DNA of 21,873 bases from the NCBI GenBank assembly GCA_031404635.1, contig JANNHY010000250.1, forward strand, positions 1 to 21,873, given 5' to 3'. Of this stretch, positions 14,390-20,652 are shown piece after piece. The notes under the pieces are model-generated. The model made no database searches, was not told the origin of the DNA, and saw only the letters and a program-made list of their open reading frames with translations. The position numbers were made by a program, and so were the translations under genes. The DNA comes from JAENVT01 sp031404635. GTDB lineage: Bacteria; Actinomycetota; Acidimicrobiia; Acidimicrobiales; Ilumatobacteraceae. The stretch's first letter is position 1, and each line of letters begins with the position of its first letter.

Positions 14390-15501
14390 CAGGCCAGCCG
14401 TTGAACTGCCGGGCGGTAGCCGCGGGCAATCAAGCCGCCACGATAGAGCTCGACCGTTGTCGCATCGACGAGCACGACGGCCACGCCACGGTTGCCCTCC
14501 ACGCTGTGCACCACTTCGAAGCTGGCGATGTTGACGCCGAGTTCGGCGGCCAGGGTGAACACTTCTGCGGCGGCGCCGGGACGGTCGGGGATCGGGATAC
14601 GCACCTCGGCCAGTTCGCTCGGCTGGTTGACTCTGCTGGGCAGGTTCGAACGAGCCTCGCGAGCGTGCTGGAGACGCTCGTAGAGAGCGCCGCGATCGTC
14701 GCGGTCGACCACATCGCGCATCGAGGCCAATCCGTCGATCAATCCGTCGAGTGCCGAGAGGATCGCTGGCCGATTGGCGGCACAGATGTCGAGCCAGTTG
14801 GCCGGATGACCGGAGGCGATACGGGTCATGTCGCGGAAGCCGCCGGCCGCCAACCGCAGCAGCGCGGCGTGTTCTTCGGCACGGTCGCTGGCCAACCCCA
14901 TCAGGGTCGCCGCGGCAAGATGGGGCACATGACTGATCACGGCGACGACCTCGTCGTGGCGGTCGGCGGGGAGGGCGACCACGTCGGCGCCGAGTTCGGC
15001 GACCACTGCGGCGACCTGGCTGAACGTGCTGTCGGCGGTGGTCGACGACGGGGTCAGCACCCACACCGCACCTTCGAACATCGAGGCGTCGGCGCCGTCA
15101 AGGCCTTCCAGTTCGCTGCCGGCCATCGGGTGGCCGCCAACGAAGCGGGGATCGTCGATCGCCGCGCTGATACCGCCTTTGACACTGCCGACGTCGGTGA
15201 CCAGACCGCTCGATTCGGCAAGGGCGCGCTTGACCCGATCGGCGACGGCCGTCACTGGGGTGGCCACGAAGGTGATTTGGGCGTCGGGATCGAACCCGCC
15301 GACGTCGATAGCCCGAATCGAAAGCGCCCGGTCGATCCGTGCCGGGTCGAGATCATCGCCGGTCACATGCCAGCCACGTTCACGCAGAGCAAGCGCGATC
15401 GATCCACCAATGAGGCCGAGACCGGCCACGTTGGCGCACCGAGGACCAGCCCCGTCGGCACGTGGAGGACCAGCCCCGTTGGCACGTGGATCGATGGTCA
15501 C
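14389..15501 (-). CDS. tyrA: Prephenate dehydrogenase with C-terminal ACT domain
   Basis: 370 residues. Converts prephenate to 4-hydroxyphenylpyruvate for tyrosine synthesis. NAD-binding VAGLGLIGGSIALAL (25-39), VTDVGSVKG (101-109), GGHPMAGSE (122-130) and ISHVPHLAAATL (189-200, catalytic His region) are typical; an ACT-type domain (about 297-366, IPIPDRPGAAAEVF...) suggests allosteric control by an amino acid, most likely tyrosine. The GTG start at 15501 overlaps the rluB stop (GTGA). Residues 5-20 are a two-copy octapeptide, PRANGAGP/PRADGAGP, from a tandem DNA duplication just before the Rossmann fold. GTG 15430 would skip the repeat but leave almost nothing before the glycine loop, so the overlapping start is preferred. 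Confidence 0.94.
   Translation of the reverse strand: MTIDPRANGAGPPRADGAGPRCANVAGLGLIGGSIALALRERGWHVTGDDLDPARIDRALSIRAIDVGGFDPDAQITFVATPVTAVADRVKRALAESSGLVTDVGSVKGGISAAIDDPRFVGGHPMAGSELEGLDGADASMFEGAVWVLTPSSTTADSTFSQVAAVVAELGADVVALPADRHDEVVAVISHVPHLAAATLMGLASDRAEEHAALLRLAAGGFRDMTRIASGHPANWLDICAANRPAILSALDGLIDGLASMRDVVDRDDRGALYERLQHAREARSNLPSRVNQPSELAEVRIPIPDRPGAAAEVFTLAAELGVNIASFEVVHSVEGNRGVAVVLVDATTVELYRGGLIARGYRPAVQRLA
15441..15488. repeat. Two tandem 24-bp units inside the start of tyrA
   Basis: Units 15441-15464 and 15465-15488 differ at one base (C/T) and each ends in the palindrome CACGTG. In the tyrA frame they encode PRADGAGP and PRANGAGP. The unit is a multiple of three, so copy change would keep the frame. 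The C/T difference gives the Asp/Asn change. Confidence 0.9.
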
Positions 15502-16292
15502 GGGCCGTCAGCGTAGCTTCGAGCCGTGGCGGCCACGCTCTCGACCAGGGCCTTGATTTCACTGGGGGTGAGTTCGCGCCACTCTCCGGGGCGCAGGGCA
15601 GGGTCGCGCAGCGTGCCGATCCGCATTCGCACCAGGCGTTGCACCGGATGCCCGATCGCCTCGCACATGCGGCGCACCTGCCGGTTGCGGCCTTCGTGGA
15701 TCGTCAGGCGCAGCACCCCGGGACTCGGTTGCGAGACCTTGGCCGGCGCTGTAATCCCGTCGTCGAGCTCGATGCCCTCGCGTAGTTGGCGAAGCTTCCC
15801 TTGGGCAACGTTGCCTTCCGCGACCTCGGCGAGGTATTCCTTTTCGACCCCGTGGCTGGGGTGGGTCAGGCGTTGGGCAAGGTCGCCGTCGTTGGTCAGC
15901 AGCAGCAGCCCTTCGGTGTCTATATCGAGCCGACCGACCGGATAGACCCGCGGCTCGTCGGGAACCAGCTCGACCACCGTCGGGCGACCGTGGGTGTCGC
16001 TGGCGGTGGTGAGCACGCCGGCCGGCTTGTTGAGCAGGTAGTAGACGAGACCGGGCTTGACGCCGATCGGCACGCCGTCGACCTCGACGCGGTCACGGTC
16101 GGTGTCGACGCGGCGGCCGAGCCCGGCAACCTCACCGTTGACCGTGACGCGCCCGGCGCTGATCAGGTCCTCGCAGACCCGCCGGCTGCCCCACCCGCGG
16201 ATCGCCAGCACCTTCTGTAGTCGCTCGCCCTGTGGTAATGCTGCGTTCCTGGCGGCCAACTGCTCCCAGAGAGGGGGCTCAGGCTGGGGCAT
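15498..16292 (-). CDS. rluB: 23S rRNA pseudouridine synthase (RluB/RsuA family)
   Basis: 264 residues: an N-terminal S4 RNA-binding domain (about 24-75, RLQKVLAIRGWGSRRVCEDLI...GRVTVNG) and a RsuA/RluB-type catalytic domain with YYLLNKPAGVLTT (84-96) and the catalytic Asp in GRLDIDTEGLLLLTNDG (120-136), then NRQVRRMCEAIGHPV late in the chain. Modifies uridine in large-subunit rRNA; RluB itself acts near position 2605, but RsuA/RluE relatives are alternatives. ATG 16292 overlaps the scpB stop by 14 bases. The frame is open to 16367, but the extra residues are a low-complexity shadow of scpB. Position after scpB matches many actinobacteria and Firmicutes. Confidence 0.93.
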   Translation of the reverse strand: MPQPEPPLWEQLAARNAALPQGERLQKVLAIRGWGSRRVCEDLISAGRVTVNGEVAGLGRRVDTDRDRVEVDGVPIGVKPGLVYYLLNKPAGVLTTASDTHGRPTVVELVPDEPRVYPVGRLDIDTEGLLLLTNDGDLAQRLTHPSHGVEKEYLAEVAEGNVAQGKLRQLREGIELDDGITAPAKVSQPSPGVLRLTIHEGRNRQVRRMCEAIGHPVQRLVRMRIGTLRDPALRPGEWRELTPSEIKALVESVAATARSYADGP

Positions 16293-16872
16293 CGGGAGCA
16301 GGCGTGTCGATGCGCAGGCCGTACTCGAGGGCCTCGACGACGTCGGCGCCGGGCACGAACTCGGCAATCGGTGGCAGGTCGGCCAACGAGTTCAAACCCA
16401 GTTTCTCGAGGAACGACGCGGTCGTGCCGAACAAGATGGCTTGGCCCGGGCCCGAGTCGCGCGCCACTTCGGTGACGTAACCCCGGGCCTGCAAGGTTCG
16501 CAGCACACCGTCGGGATCGACACCACGAATCGAGGCGATCTGGCCGCGCGACAGCGGCTGCTTGTAGGCAACGATCGCCAACGTCTCGAGCGCGGCTGCG
16601 CTCATTCGGGCCCGCTGTCCGTCGAGAAGGAAGCGCTCGACGTAGGGAGCGAGCTCGGCGTGAGACTGGTAGCGGTACCCCCCCGCCACTTTCACCAACT
16701 GAAACCCGTGGCCGGACTCGTCGTAGGCGGCGGCCAGCTCGGCGCACAAGCGCTCGATGACGGTGGTCGGCTGTTCGAGGAGTTGGGCCAACAGGTCGGG
16801 TGCGACCGGCTCGACGGCGACCATCACGATCGCCTCGATCGCCCGCACCGTCTCGATATCAAAATCCTTCAT
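16279..16872 (-). CDS. scpB: Segregation and condensation protein B
   Basis: 197 residues, near the usual length. ScpB dimers bind ScpA, and with SMC form the ring complex that compacts and separates chromosomes. Two winged-helix domains: the first includes RAIEAIVMVAVEPV (10-23) and GGYRYQSHAELAPYVERFL; the second begins at LSxAALETLAIVAYKQPLSRGQIASIRGVD-like sequence (about 90-118), the ScpB signature. ATG 16872 lies 7 bases after the scpA stop with AAGG about 11 bases upstream; upstream in-frame codons to 16935 lack homology. Interaction with ScpA is implied by family and adjacency. Confidence 0.95.
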   Translation of the reverse strand: MKDFDIETVRAIEAIVMVAVEPVAPDLLAQLLEQPTTVIERLCAELAAAYDESGHGFQLVKVAGGYRYQSHAELAPYVERFLLDGQRARMSAAALETLAIVAYKQPLSRGQIASIRGVDPDGVLRTLQARGYVTEVARDSGPGQAILFGTTASFLEKLGLNSLADLPPIAEFVPGADVVEALEYGLRIDTPAPDAPA

Positions 16873-16879
16873 CGTGATC

Positions 16880-17659
16880 TCAGCCTTCGTAGTCGTCGAT
16901 GGCGATCGACCCGGCGGCGACGGGGTCGAGGCCACCGGTCCAGAGAACGTCGATCTCGCCGAAGATCTCGTCTTGGCCGAGTTCGATCATTCCCTGCTTG
17001 AACAGCTCCAAGATTGCCAGGAAGCGGACGATCACCTCGAGACGCTCGACCAGATCCATCGTGAGCCGCCGGAAGGAGATGCGCCCGACACGGGGCAATT
17101 CGTCGACCAGCTCGGCAACGGCGTCGGCCACGCTGGCGCGCACTGGAGCGACATGCAACAGATCGATCCGCTGCACCGGCCTGGGTGTTACGGCACGCAA
17201 GTATGCGGAATGAAGGCGCTTGCCGGTCACGCCGTCGAGTAGGTCGGGCATCAACTCGCCGAACCGTTCGTCGGCGCCCGCCGTACGCGGGTAGCTGCGG
17301 TCGGCTTCGTCGGCCAGCCGGCTGAACGCGCCGGCGACGTCCTTGAACGTCTTGCACTCCAGCAGTCGGGCCAGCAGCAGATCGCGCTCCTCCCACAACG
17401 CCAGTTCGTCGTCGAGGTCGATGTCGTCGCGGCCGGGCAGCAGACGGCGAGCTTTCAGCTCGACCAGCGTGGCGGCGATCAGCAAGAACTCCGTGGCGAC
17501 ATCGAGGTCGATGACCTGGAGACGCTCGATCTCGGCCAGATAGGCGTCGACGATGTGGCTCAGCGAGACCTCGTAGATATCGACCTGTTCGCGCAGGATC
17601 AGATGTAGCAGAAGGTCGAATGGCCCCTCGAAGACGGGGGTTGCCACCGCAAATGCCAT
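16880..17659 (-). CDS. scpA: Segregation and condensation protein A (kleisin)
   Basis: 259 residues, the kleisin linking the SMC heads. The N-terminal signature FEGPFDLLLHLILREQVDIYEV (10-31) binds SMC; LVELKARRLLPG (65-76) follows; the C-terminal winged helix (about 190-250, VERLEVIVRFLAILELFKQGMI) binds the other SMC head. The acidic centre, DDIDLDDELALWEERD (78-93), is typical. ATG 17659 has no ribosome site but lies 8 bases after a TAGCCT -10-like hexamer, suggesting a leaderless message. It heads the run to the methyltransferase and diverges from trpS. The parA-like gene that often precedes scpA in actinobacteria is absent here. Confidence 0.96.
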   Translation of the reverse strand: MAFAVATPVFEGPFDLLLHLILREQVDIYEVSLSHIVDAYLAEIERLQVIDLDVATEFLLIAATLVELKARRLLPGRDDIDLDDELALWEERDLLLARLLECKTFKDVAGAFSRLADEADRSYPRTAGADERFGELMPDLLDGVTGKRLHSAYLRAVTPRPVQRIDLLHVAPVRASVADAVAELVDELPRVGRISFRRLTMDLVERLEVIVRFLAILELFKQGMIELGQDEIFGEIDVLWTGGLDPVAAGSIAIDDYEG

Positions 17660-17682
17660 ACGGGTTCAGGCTACCTCGCCAC
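17660..17682 (-). promoter_or_regulatory. Predicted leaderless promoter of the scpA run
   Basis: On the minus strand TAGCCT (17673-17668) fits the TANNNT -10 pattern of actinobacteria and is followed by exactly 8 bases and then ATG 17659. Transcription would begin at or next to the start codon. No Shine-Dalgarno site lies within range. No clear -35 is seen. Confidence 0.5.
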
Positions 17683-17696
17683 TAGCCTGGCGCGCC
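17683..17696 (+). promoter_or_regulatory. Predicted leaderless promoter of trpS
   Basis: TAGCCT (17683-17688) is followed by 8 bases (GGCGCGCC) and GTG 17697, the mirror image of the scpA arrangement. There is no ribosome-binding site. With the opposite hexamer it forms a 7-bp inverted repeat, CAGGCTA/TAGCCTG, with a 9-base spacer, which could also serve as an operator. Confidence 0.5.
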
Positions 17697-18683
17697 GTGA
17701 CCCGCGTGCTGTCGTGCATCCAACCCACCGGCGAAGTCCATCTCGGTAACTACCTCGGGGCGTTGCGCAATTGGGTGAACGGCCAGCACGACGCCGACGC
17801 CTTCCACGGAATTGTCGATCTGCACGCCCTCACCGTCATCGAGGCCCCGGGCGTGATCGGCGACGCCACGTTGCGGCTGGCGGCGATGTTGTTCGCCATC
17901 GGCCTCGATCCCGATGTGGCCACGGTGTTCGTGCAGAGCCATGTCGTGCAGCACAGCCAGCTCTGTTGGGTGATGGAATGCACGGTGTCGTTCGGCGAAC
18001 TGAGCCGGATGACCCAGTTCAAAGAGAAGTCGGCCAAACGCGAGAGCGAGTTCATCTCCGCCGGTCTGTTCACCTACCCGGCGTTGCAGGCCGCCGACAT
18101 CGTGTTGTACGACGCCGACGAGGTGCCCGTCGGCGAGGACCAGCGCCAGCACATCGAGATCACCCGTGATGTGGCGCTGCGCTTCAATCATCGCTTCGGA
18201 GAGACGTTCGTGATACCCCGCGCCGTCACTCCAAAAGCCGGGGCCCGGGTGATGGACCTTCAGGACCCGATGTCGAAGATGAGCAAGTCGGCGGATAGCG
18301 ACGCTGGTTGCGTGATGATGATGGACGATCCCGCCGCCGTGGCCCGCAAGTTCAAGCGGGCCGTGACCGACAGCGAGAGCGATGTGCGGTTTGATCGGGC
18401 GGCCAAGCCAGGCGTCGCGAATCTGCTGGAGATACTGGCGGTGTGCACCGACTCGACGCCCGAGCAGCTGGCGACGAACTACACCCAGTACGGTCCGCTG
18501 AAGACCGACACTGGTGAAGCCGTCGCCGAAATGCTGCGCCCGATCCAGGACCGCTACCGGGAGCTGATGACCGACCGGGGCGAGCTGGCGTTGCTGCTCA
18601 GCAAAGGCGCCGACAAGGCCGGCGCCGTTGCCGCGGCGACGCTTGACAGGGCGTACTCGGCGATCGGGTTCCTGCCCCGCTGA
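17697..18683 (+). CDS. trpS: Tryptophanyl-tRNA synthetase
   Basis: 328 residues, a class I aminoacyl-tRNA synthetase charging tRNA-Trp in the cytoplasm. The HIGH-type motif is HLGNYLGAL (15-23), after LSCIQPTGE, where Cys7 stands in a position often held by Gly. GEDQRQHIEITRD (146-158) and KMSKS (194-198) complete the active site. Length and order are normal. The GTG start at 17697 lies directly after a -10-like hexamer; a second GTG at 17706 would trim three residues. It is the only complete plus-strand gene, sits between two minus-strand runs, and ends 18 bp from the convergent HD gene with no evident terminator hairpin. Confidence 0.97.
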   Translation: MTRVLSCIQPTGEVHLGNYLGALRNWVNGQHDADAFHGIVDLHALTVIEAPGVIGDATLRLAAMLFAIGLDPDVATVFVQSHVVQHSQLCWVMECTVSFGELSRMTQFKEKSAKRESEFISAGLFTYPALQAADIVLYDADEVPVGEDQRQHIEITRDVALRFNHRFGETFVIPRAVTPKAGARVMDLQDPMSKMSKSADSDAGCVMMMDDPAAVARKFKRAVTDSESDVRFDRAAKPGVANLLEILAVCTDSTPEQLATNYTQYGPLKTDTGEAVAEMLRPIQDRYRELMTDRGELALLLSKGADKAGAVAAATLDRAYSAIGFLPR

Positions 18684-18701
18684 CGGTGTGTTCGCTTCGC
18701 A

Positions 18702-19142
18702 TCAGATGTGGTCAGCCTTGGCGAGGGCGGTTGCCGCTCGGCCGCGGCCGCGCACGAGTTCGGTCGTCAGCTCCGACGAGCCGGCGGCCGTCAACATCTC
18801 GGCGCCGATCCGTTCGTGGTCGTGGTAGCGACGGAAGCGAGCAGGTCGCGGCCCGACGATCGTTGCCACGACGCGGGTCACGGTGCCGAGACAGGAATCG
18901 AGCTTGCCGATGTCGTGCAGCAGTGCACCGGCCACCTCGTCACGCGACCATGGCCCACCCAGCGACTCGAACCGTCGAGCGACGGTGATCGCATGGCGCC
19001 GATCGGCAGCGCTCATTCGACGCCACAGCACGAGCTCACTCTCGAGGAGGTGTGACTCCGCCCAGGATGCTTCATCGGCGGACGGCTCGCGGCGCGACAG
19101 CGATGTGACGAACCGGCGCGCCAGGTGGCCCAACTGTGTCAT
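18702..19142 (-). CDS. Small HD-domain phosphohydrolase-like protein
   Basis: 146 residues. Metal-binding HD residues are visible: a helix with RRHAITVARRFES (48-60), ALLHDIGKLDS (73-83; His76/Asp77) and YHDHERIGAEML (106-117), which together give the H...HD...H...H/D layout of HD phosphohydrolases. The domain is minimal, with no added GGDEF, RelA or membrane module. Substrate unknown; nucleotides or cyclic dinucleotides are family possibilities, not shown here. ATG 19142 overlaps the xerD stop as ATGA, so it is last in the pyrG run and translated with the recombinase. It converges on trpS. Confidence 0.82.
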   Translation of the reverse strand: MTQLGHLARRFVTSLSRREPSADEASWAESHLLESELVLWRRMSAADRRHAITVARRFESLGGPWSRDEVAGALLHDIGKLDSCLGTVTRVVATIVGPRPARFRRYHDHERIGAEMLTAAGSSELTTELVRGRGRAATALAKADHI

Positions 19143-20083
19143 CGGCCGCGCGCCCGCGGGTGAGCCGCCCGGTAGACCTCGAACAGACGCTGCTGGCTGA
19201 CCTTGGTGTACACCTGGGTTGTCGAGATCGACGCATGGCCGAGCAGTTCCTGGACTATGCGCAGATCAGCGCCGTGATCGAGCAGATGGGTCGCACAGGA
19301 ATGCCGCAGCACATGCGGCGACAGCCTGTCGCCGAGGCCGACGCGGTCGCCGTATTTCTTCACCATCGCCCACGCCGCCTGCCGAGAAAGTCGGGCGCCG
19401 CGCAGGTTCAAGAACACCGCTTCCGAGTCGTTGCGGCGCGCCCAGCGCTCGGGCTCCAGATGCCGGCGGCCGAACGGGCCGAGCCACTCCGCCAACGCAA
19501 CTGCGGCGTGGCGGCCGTAGGGGACGATCCGCTCCTTCGAACCCTTGCCGAACAGCCGTACCAAGTGCACCTCATGATCGAAATCGCCGAGCGACAGTCC
19601 GCACGCCTCGGAGATCCGTGCACCGGTGGCGTAGAGGAATTCGAGCAGGGCACGATCGCGCAAACCCACCGGGTCGTTGCTCGGCGGGGCCGCCAGCAAC
19701 GAAACGACCTCGTTCTCCGACAGCGGATGTGGGATACCGGCGGGCACGCGAATGCCCTCGATGTCCGCGGTAGGGTCGTCGCTGCGCATGCCTTCCTCGG
19801 CCAGGAAGCGATGGAGCATTCGGATCGCGGCAACCTGGCGGGCAACCGACGAAGGTGCACCTCCGGCCGCCCGTCGCTCACCGACGAACATGTCCAACGC
19901 GGCGCGATCGACGCTGTGCATCGTCAGCCCGAGCTCCGAGAGCCACGACCAATAGCCTTTGAGGTCTCGCCGGTACGCCGCCAGCGTGTTGGCCGATCGG
20001 CCCCGCTCGGTGGCCATCCACGACAGGAACTCCTCGGCTTCGAGCGGAAGCATTGTTCCGGCCGCCAGCACACCCCGCGTCAA
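19139..20083 (-). CDS. xerD: Site-specific tyrosine recombinase XerD-type
   Basis: 314 residues. It resolves chromosome dimers at dif with FtsK. The N-terminal SAM-like core-binding domain (about 13-105) contains RSANTLAAYRRDL (29-41); the catalytic domain has Arg156 (GARISEACGL), Lys180 (GKGSKERIVP), His257 and Arg260 (HVLRHSCATH), His283 (LGHASISTTQVY) and nucleophile Tyr292. All catalytic residues are present. The TTG start at 20083 overlaps the Nudix stop (TTGA) and has GAAGG 6 bases upstream, better support than GTG 20071 or ATG 20053, which would also give complete domains. Position after pyrG-Nudix matches the housekeeping recombinase of mycobacteria rather than a phage integrase. Confidence 0.94.
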   Translation of the reverse strand: MTRGVLAAGTMLPLEAEEFLSWMATERGRSANTLAAYRRDLKGYWSWLSELGLTMHSVDRAALDMFVGERRAAGGAPSSVARQVAAIRMLHRFLAEEGMRSDDPTADIEGIRVPAGIPHPLSENEVVSLLAAPPSNDPVGLRDRALLEFLYATGARISEACGLSLGDFDHEVHLVRLFGKGSKERIVPYGRHAAVALAEWLGPFGRRHLEPERWARRNDSEAVFLNLRGARLSRQAAWAMVKKYGDRVGLGDRLSPHVLRHSCATHLLDHGADLRIVQELLGHASISTTQVYTKVSQQRLFEVYRAAHPRARGR

Positions 20084-20652
20084 AGCGCACCTTCGCGCCA
20101 GCGCCGTTCGACAAGCAGCAGACCGATCACTGTTTTGGCATCGTCGATCTCGCCACGCACCACCATCTCGGTGGCCTCGGCGAGCGGCAACTGCAGAACC
20201 TCCATGTGCGTCTCTTCGGGGCCGTGCATCTCGCGGCCAACTGATTCGAGCTCGGTGGCCAGGTAGAGGTGCAACACCGAATCGGTCATACCGGCCGACG
20301 TGTAATAGCGGGTCAGGTGCTCGAGGCGAGCGGAGGACAATCCGACTTCCTCGATCAACTCGCGCCCGGCGGTGACCTCCGGGGGCTCGTCGGGCACATC
20401 ACGCATCCCTGCCGGGATCTCCAGCACGTAGCGATCCAATGCCGCCCGATATTGGCGGACGAAGACCACGACCGGCATATCGCCGTCGAAAAACACAGGC
20501 ACGACACCTACGGCGCCCGGCGAGCGCACGACATCGCGCTCGAAGCGCTCGCCGTCAGGCCCCTCGAAGGTGCCAACGGCTACTTGCCAGATGTAGCCCT
20601 GATGGACGAGCCGATCGCCGAGGTGGCGAAACGCTGGTAGCGACGATGTCAC
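20080..20652 (-). CDS. Nudix hydrolase, ADP-ribose pyrophosphatase type
   Basis: 190 residues. Begins with the ADPRase-type N-terminal strands (WQVAVGTFEGPDGERFERDVV, about 22-42 with one residue omitted in some relatives), then GAVGVVPVF, VRQYRAALDRYVLEIPAGM (65-83), and the Nudix box helix GRELIEEVGL (96-105), whose Glu residues bind metal. Length, the RQYR and EIPAG motifs fit enzymes cleaving ADP-ribose to AMP and ribose 5-phosphate. The GTG start at 20652 overlaps the pyrG stop (GTGA), the same pyrG-Nudix-xerD order as M. tuberculosis Rv1699-Rv1701. Exact substrate not shown. Confidence 0.92.
   Translation of the reverse strand: MTSSLPAFRHLGDRLVHQGYIWQVAVGTFEGPDGERFERDVVRSPGAVGVVPVFFDGDMPVVVFVRQYRAALDRYVLEIPAGMRDVPDEPPEVTAGRELIEEVGLSSARLEHLTRYYTSAGMTDSVLHLYLATELESVGREMHGPEETHMEVLQLPLAEATEMVVRGEIDDAKTVIGLLLVERRWREGAL

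Noticed and set aside
14401..15516. Plus-strand open frame (371 codons) antisense to tyrA
   Set aside because: It mirrors tyrA almost exactly and is typical antisense His/Gly/Asp-rich sequence; tyrA has strong motifs.
17697..18683. Considered whether trpS was horizontally acquired because it alone is on the plus strand
   Set aside because: Base composition and GC-ending codons match the neighbours and no flanking mobile element or repeat is present; orientation alone is not evidence of transfer.
18684..18701. Possible bidirectional terminator between trpS and the HD gene
   Set aside because: Only 18 bp, with no convincing inverted repeat or T-tract.
19136..20266. Plus-strand open frame (376 codons) antisense to xerD and the Nudix gene
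   Set aside because: All XerD catalytic residues are on the minus strand; the opposite frame has no homology.
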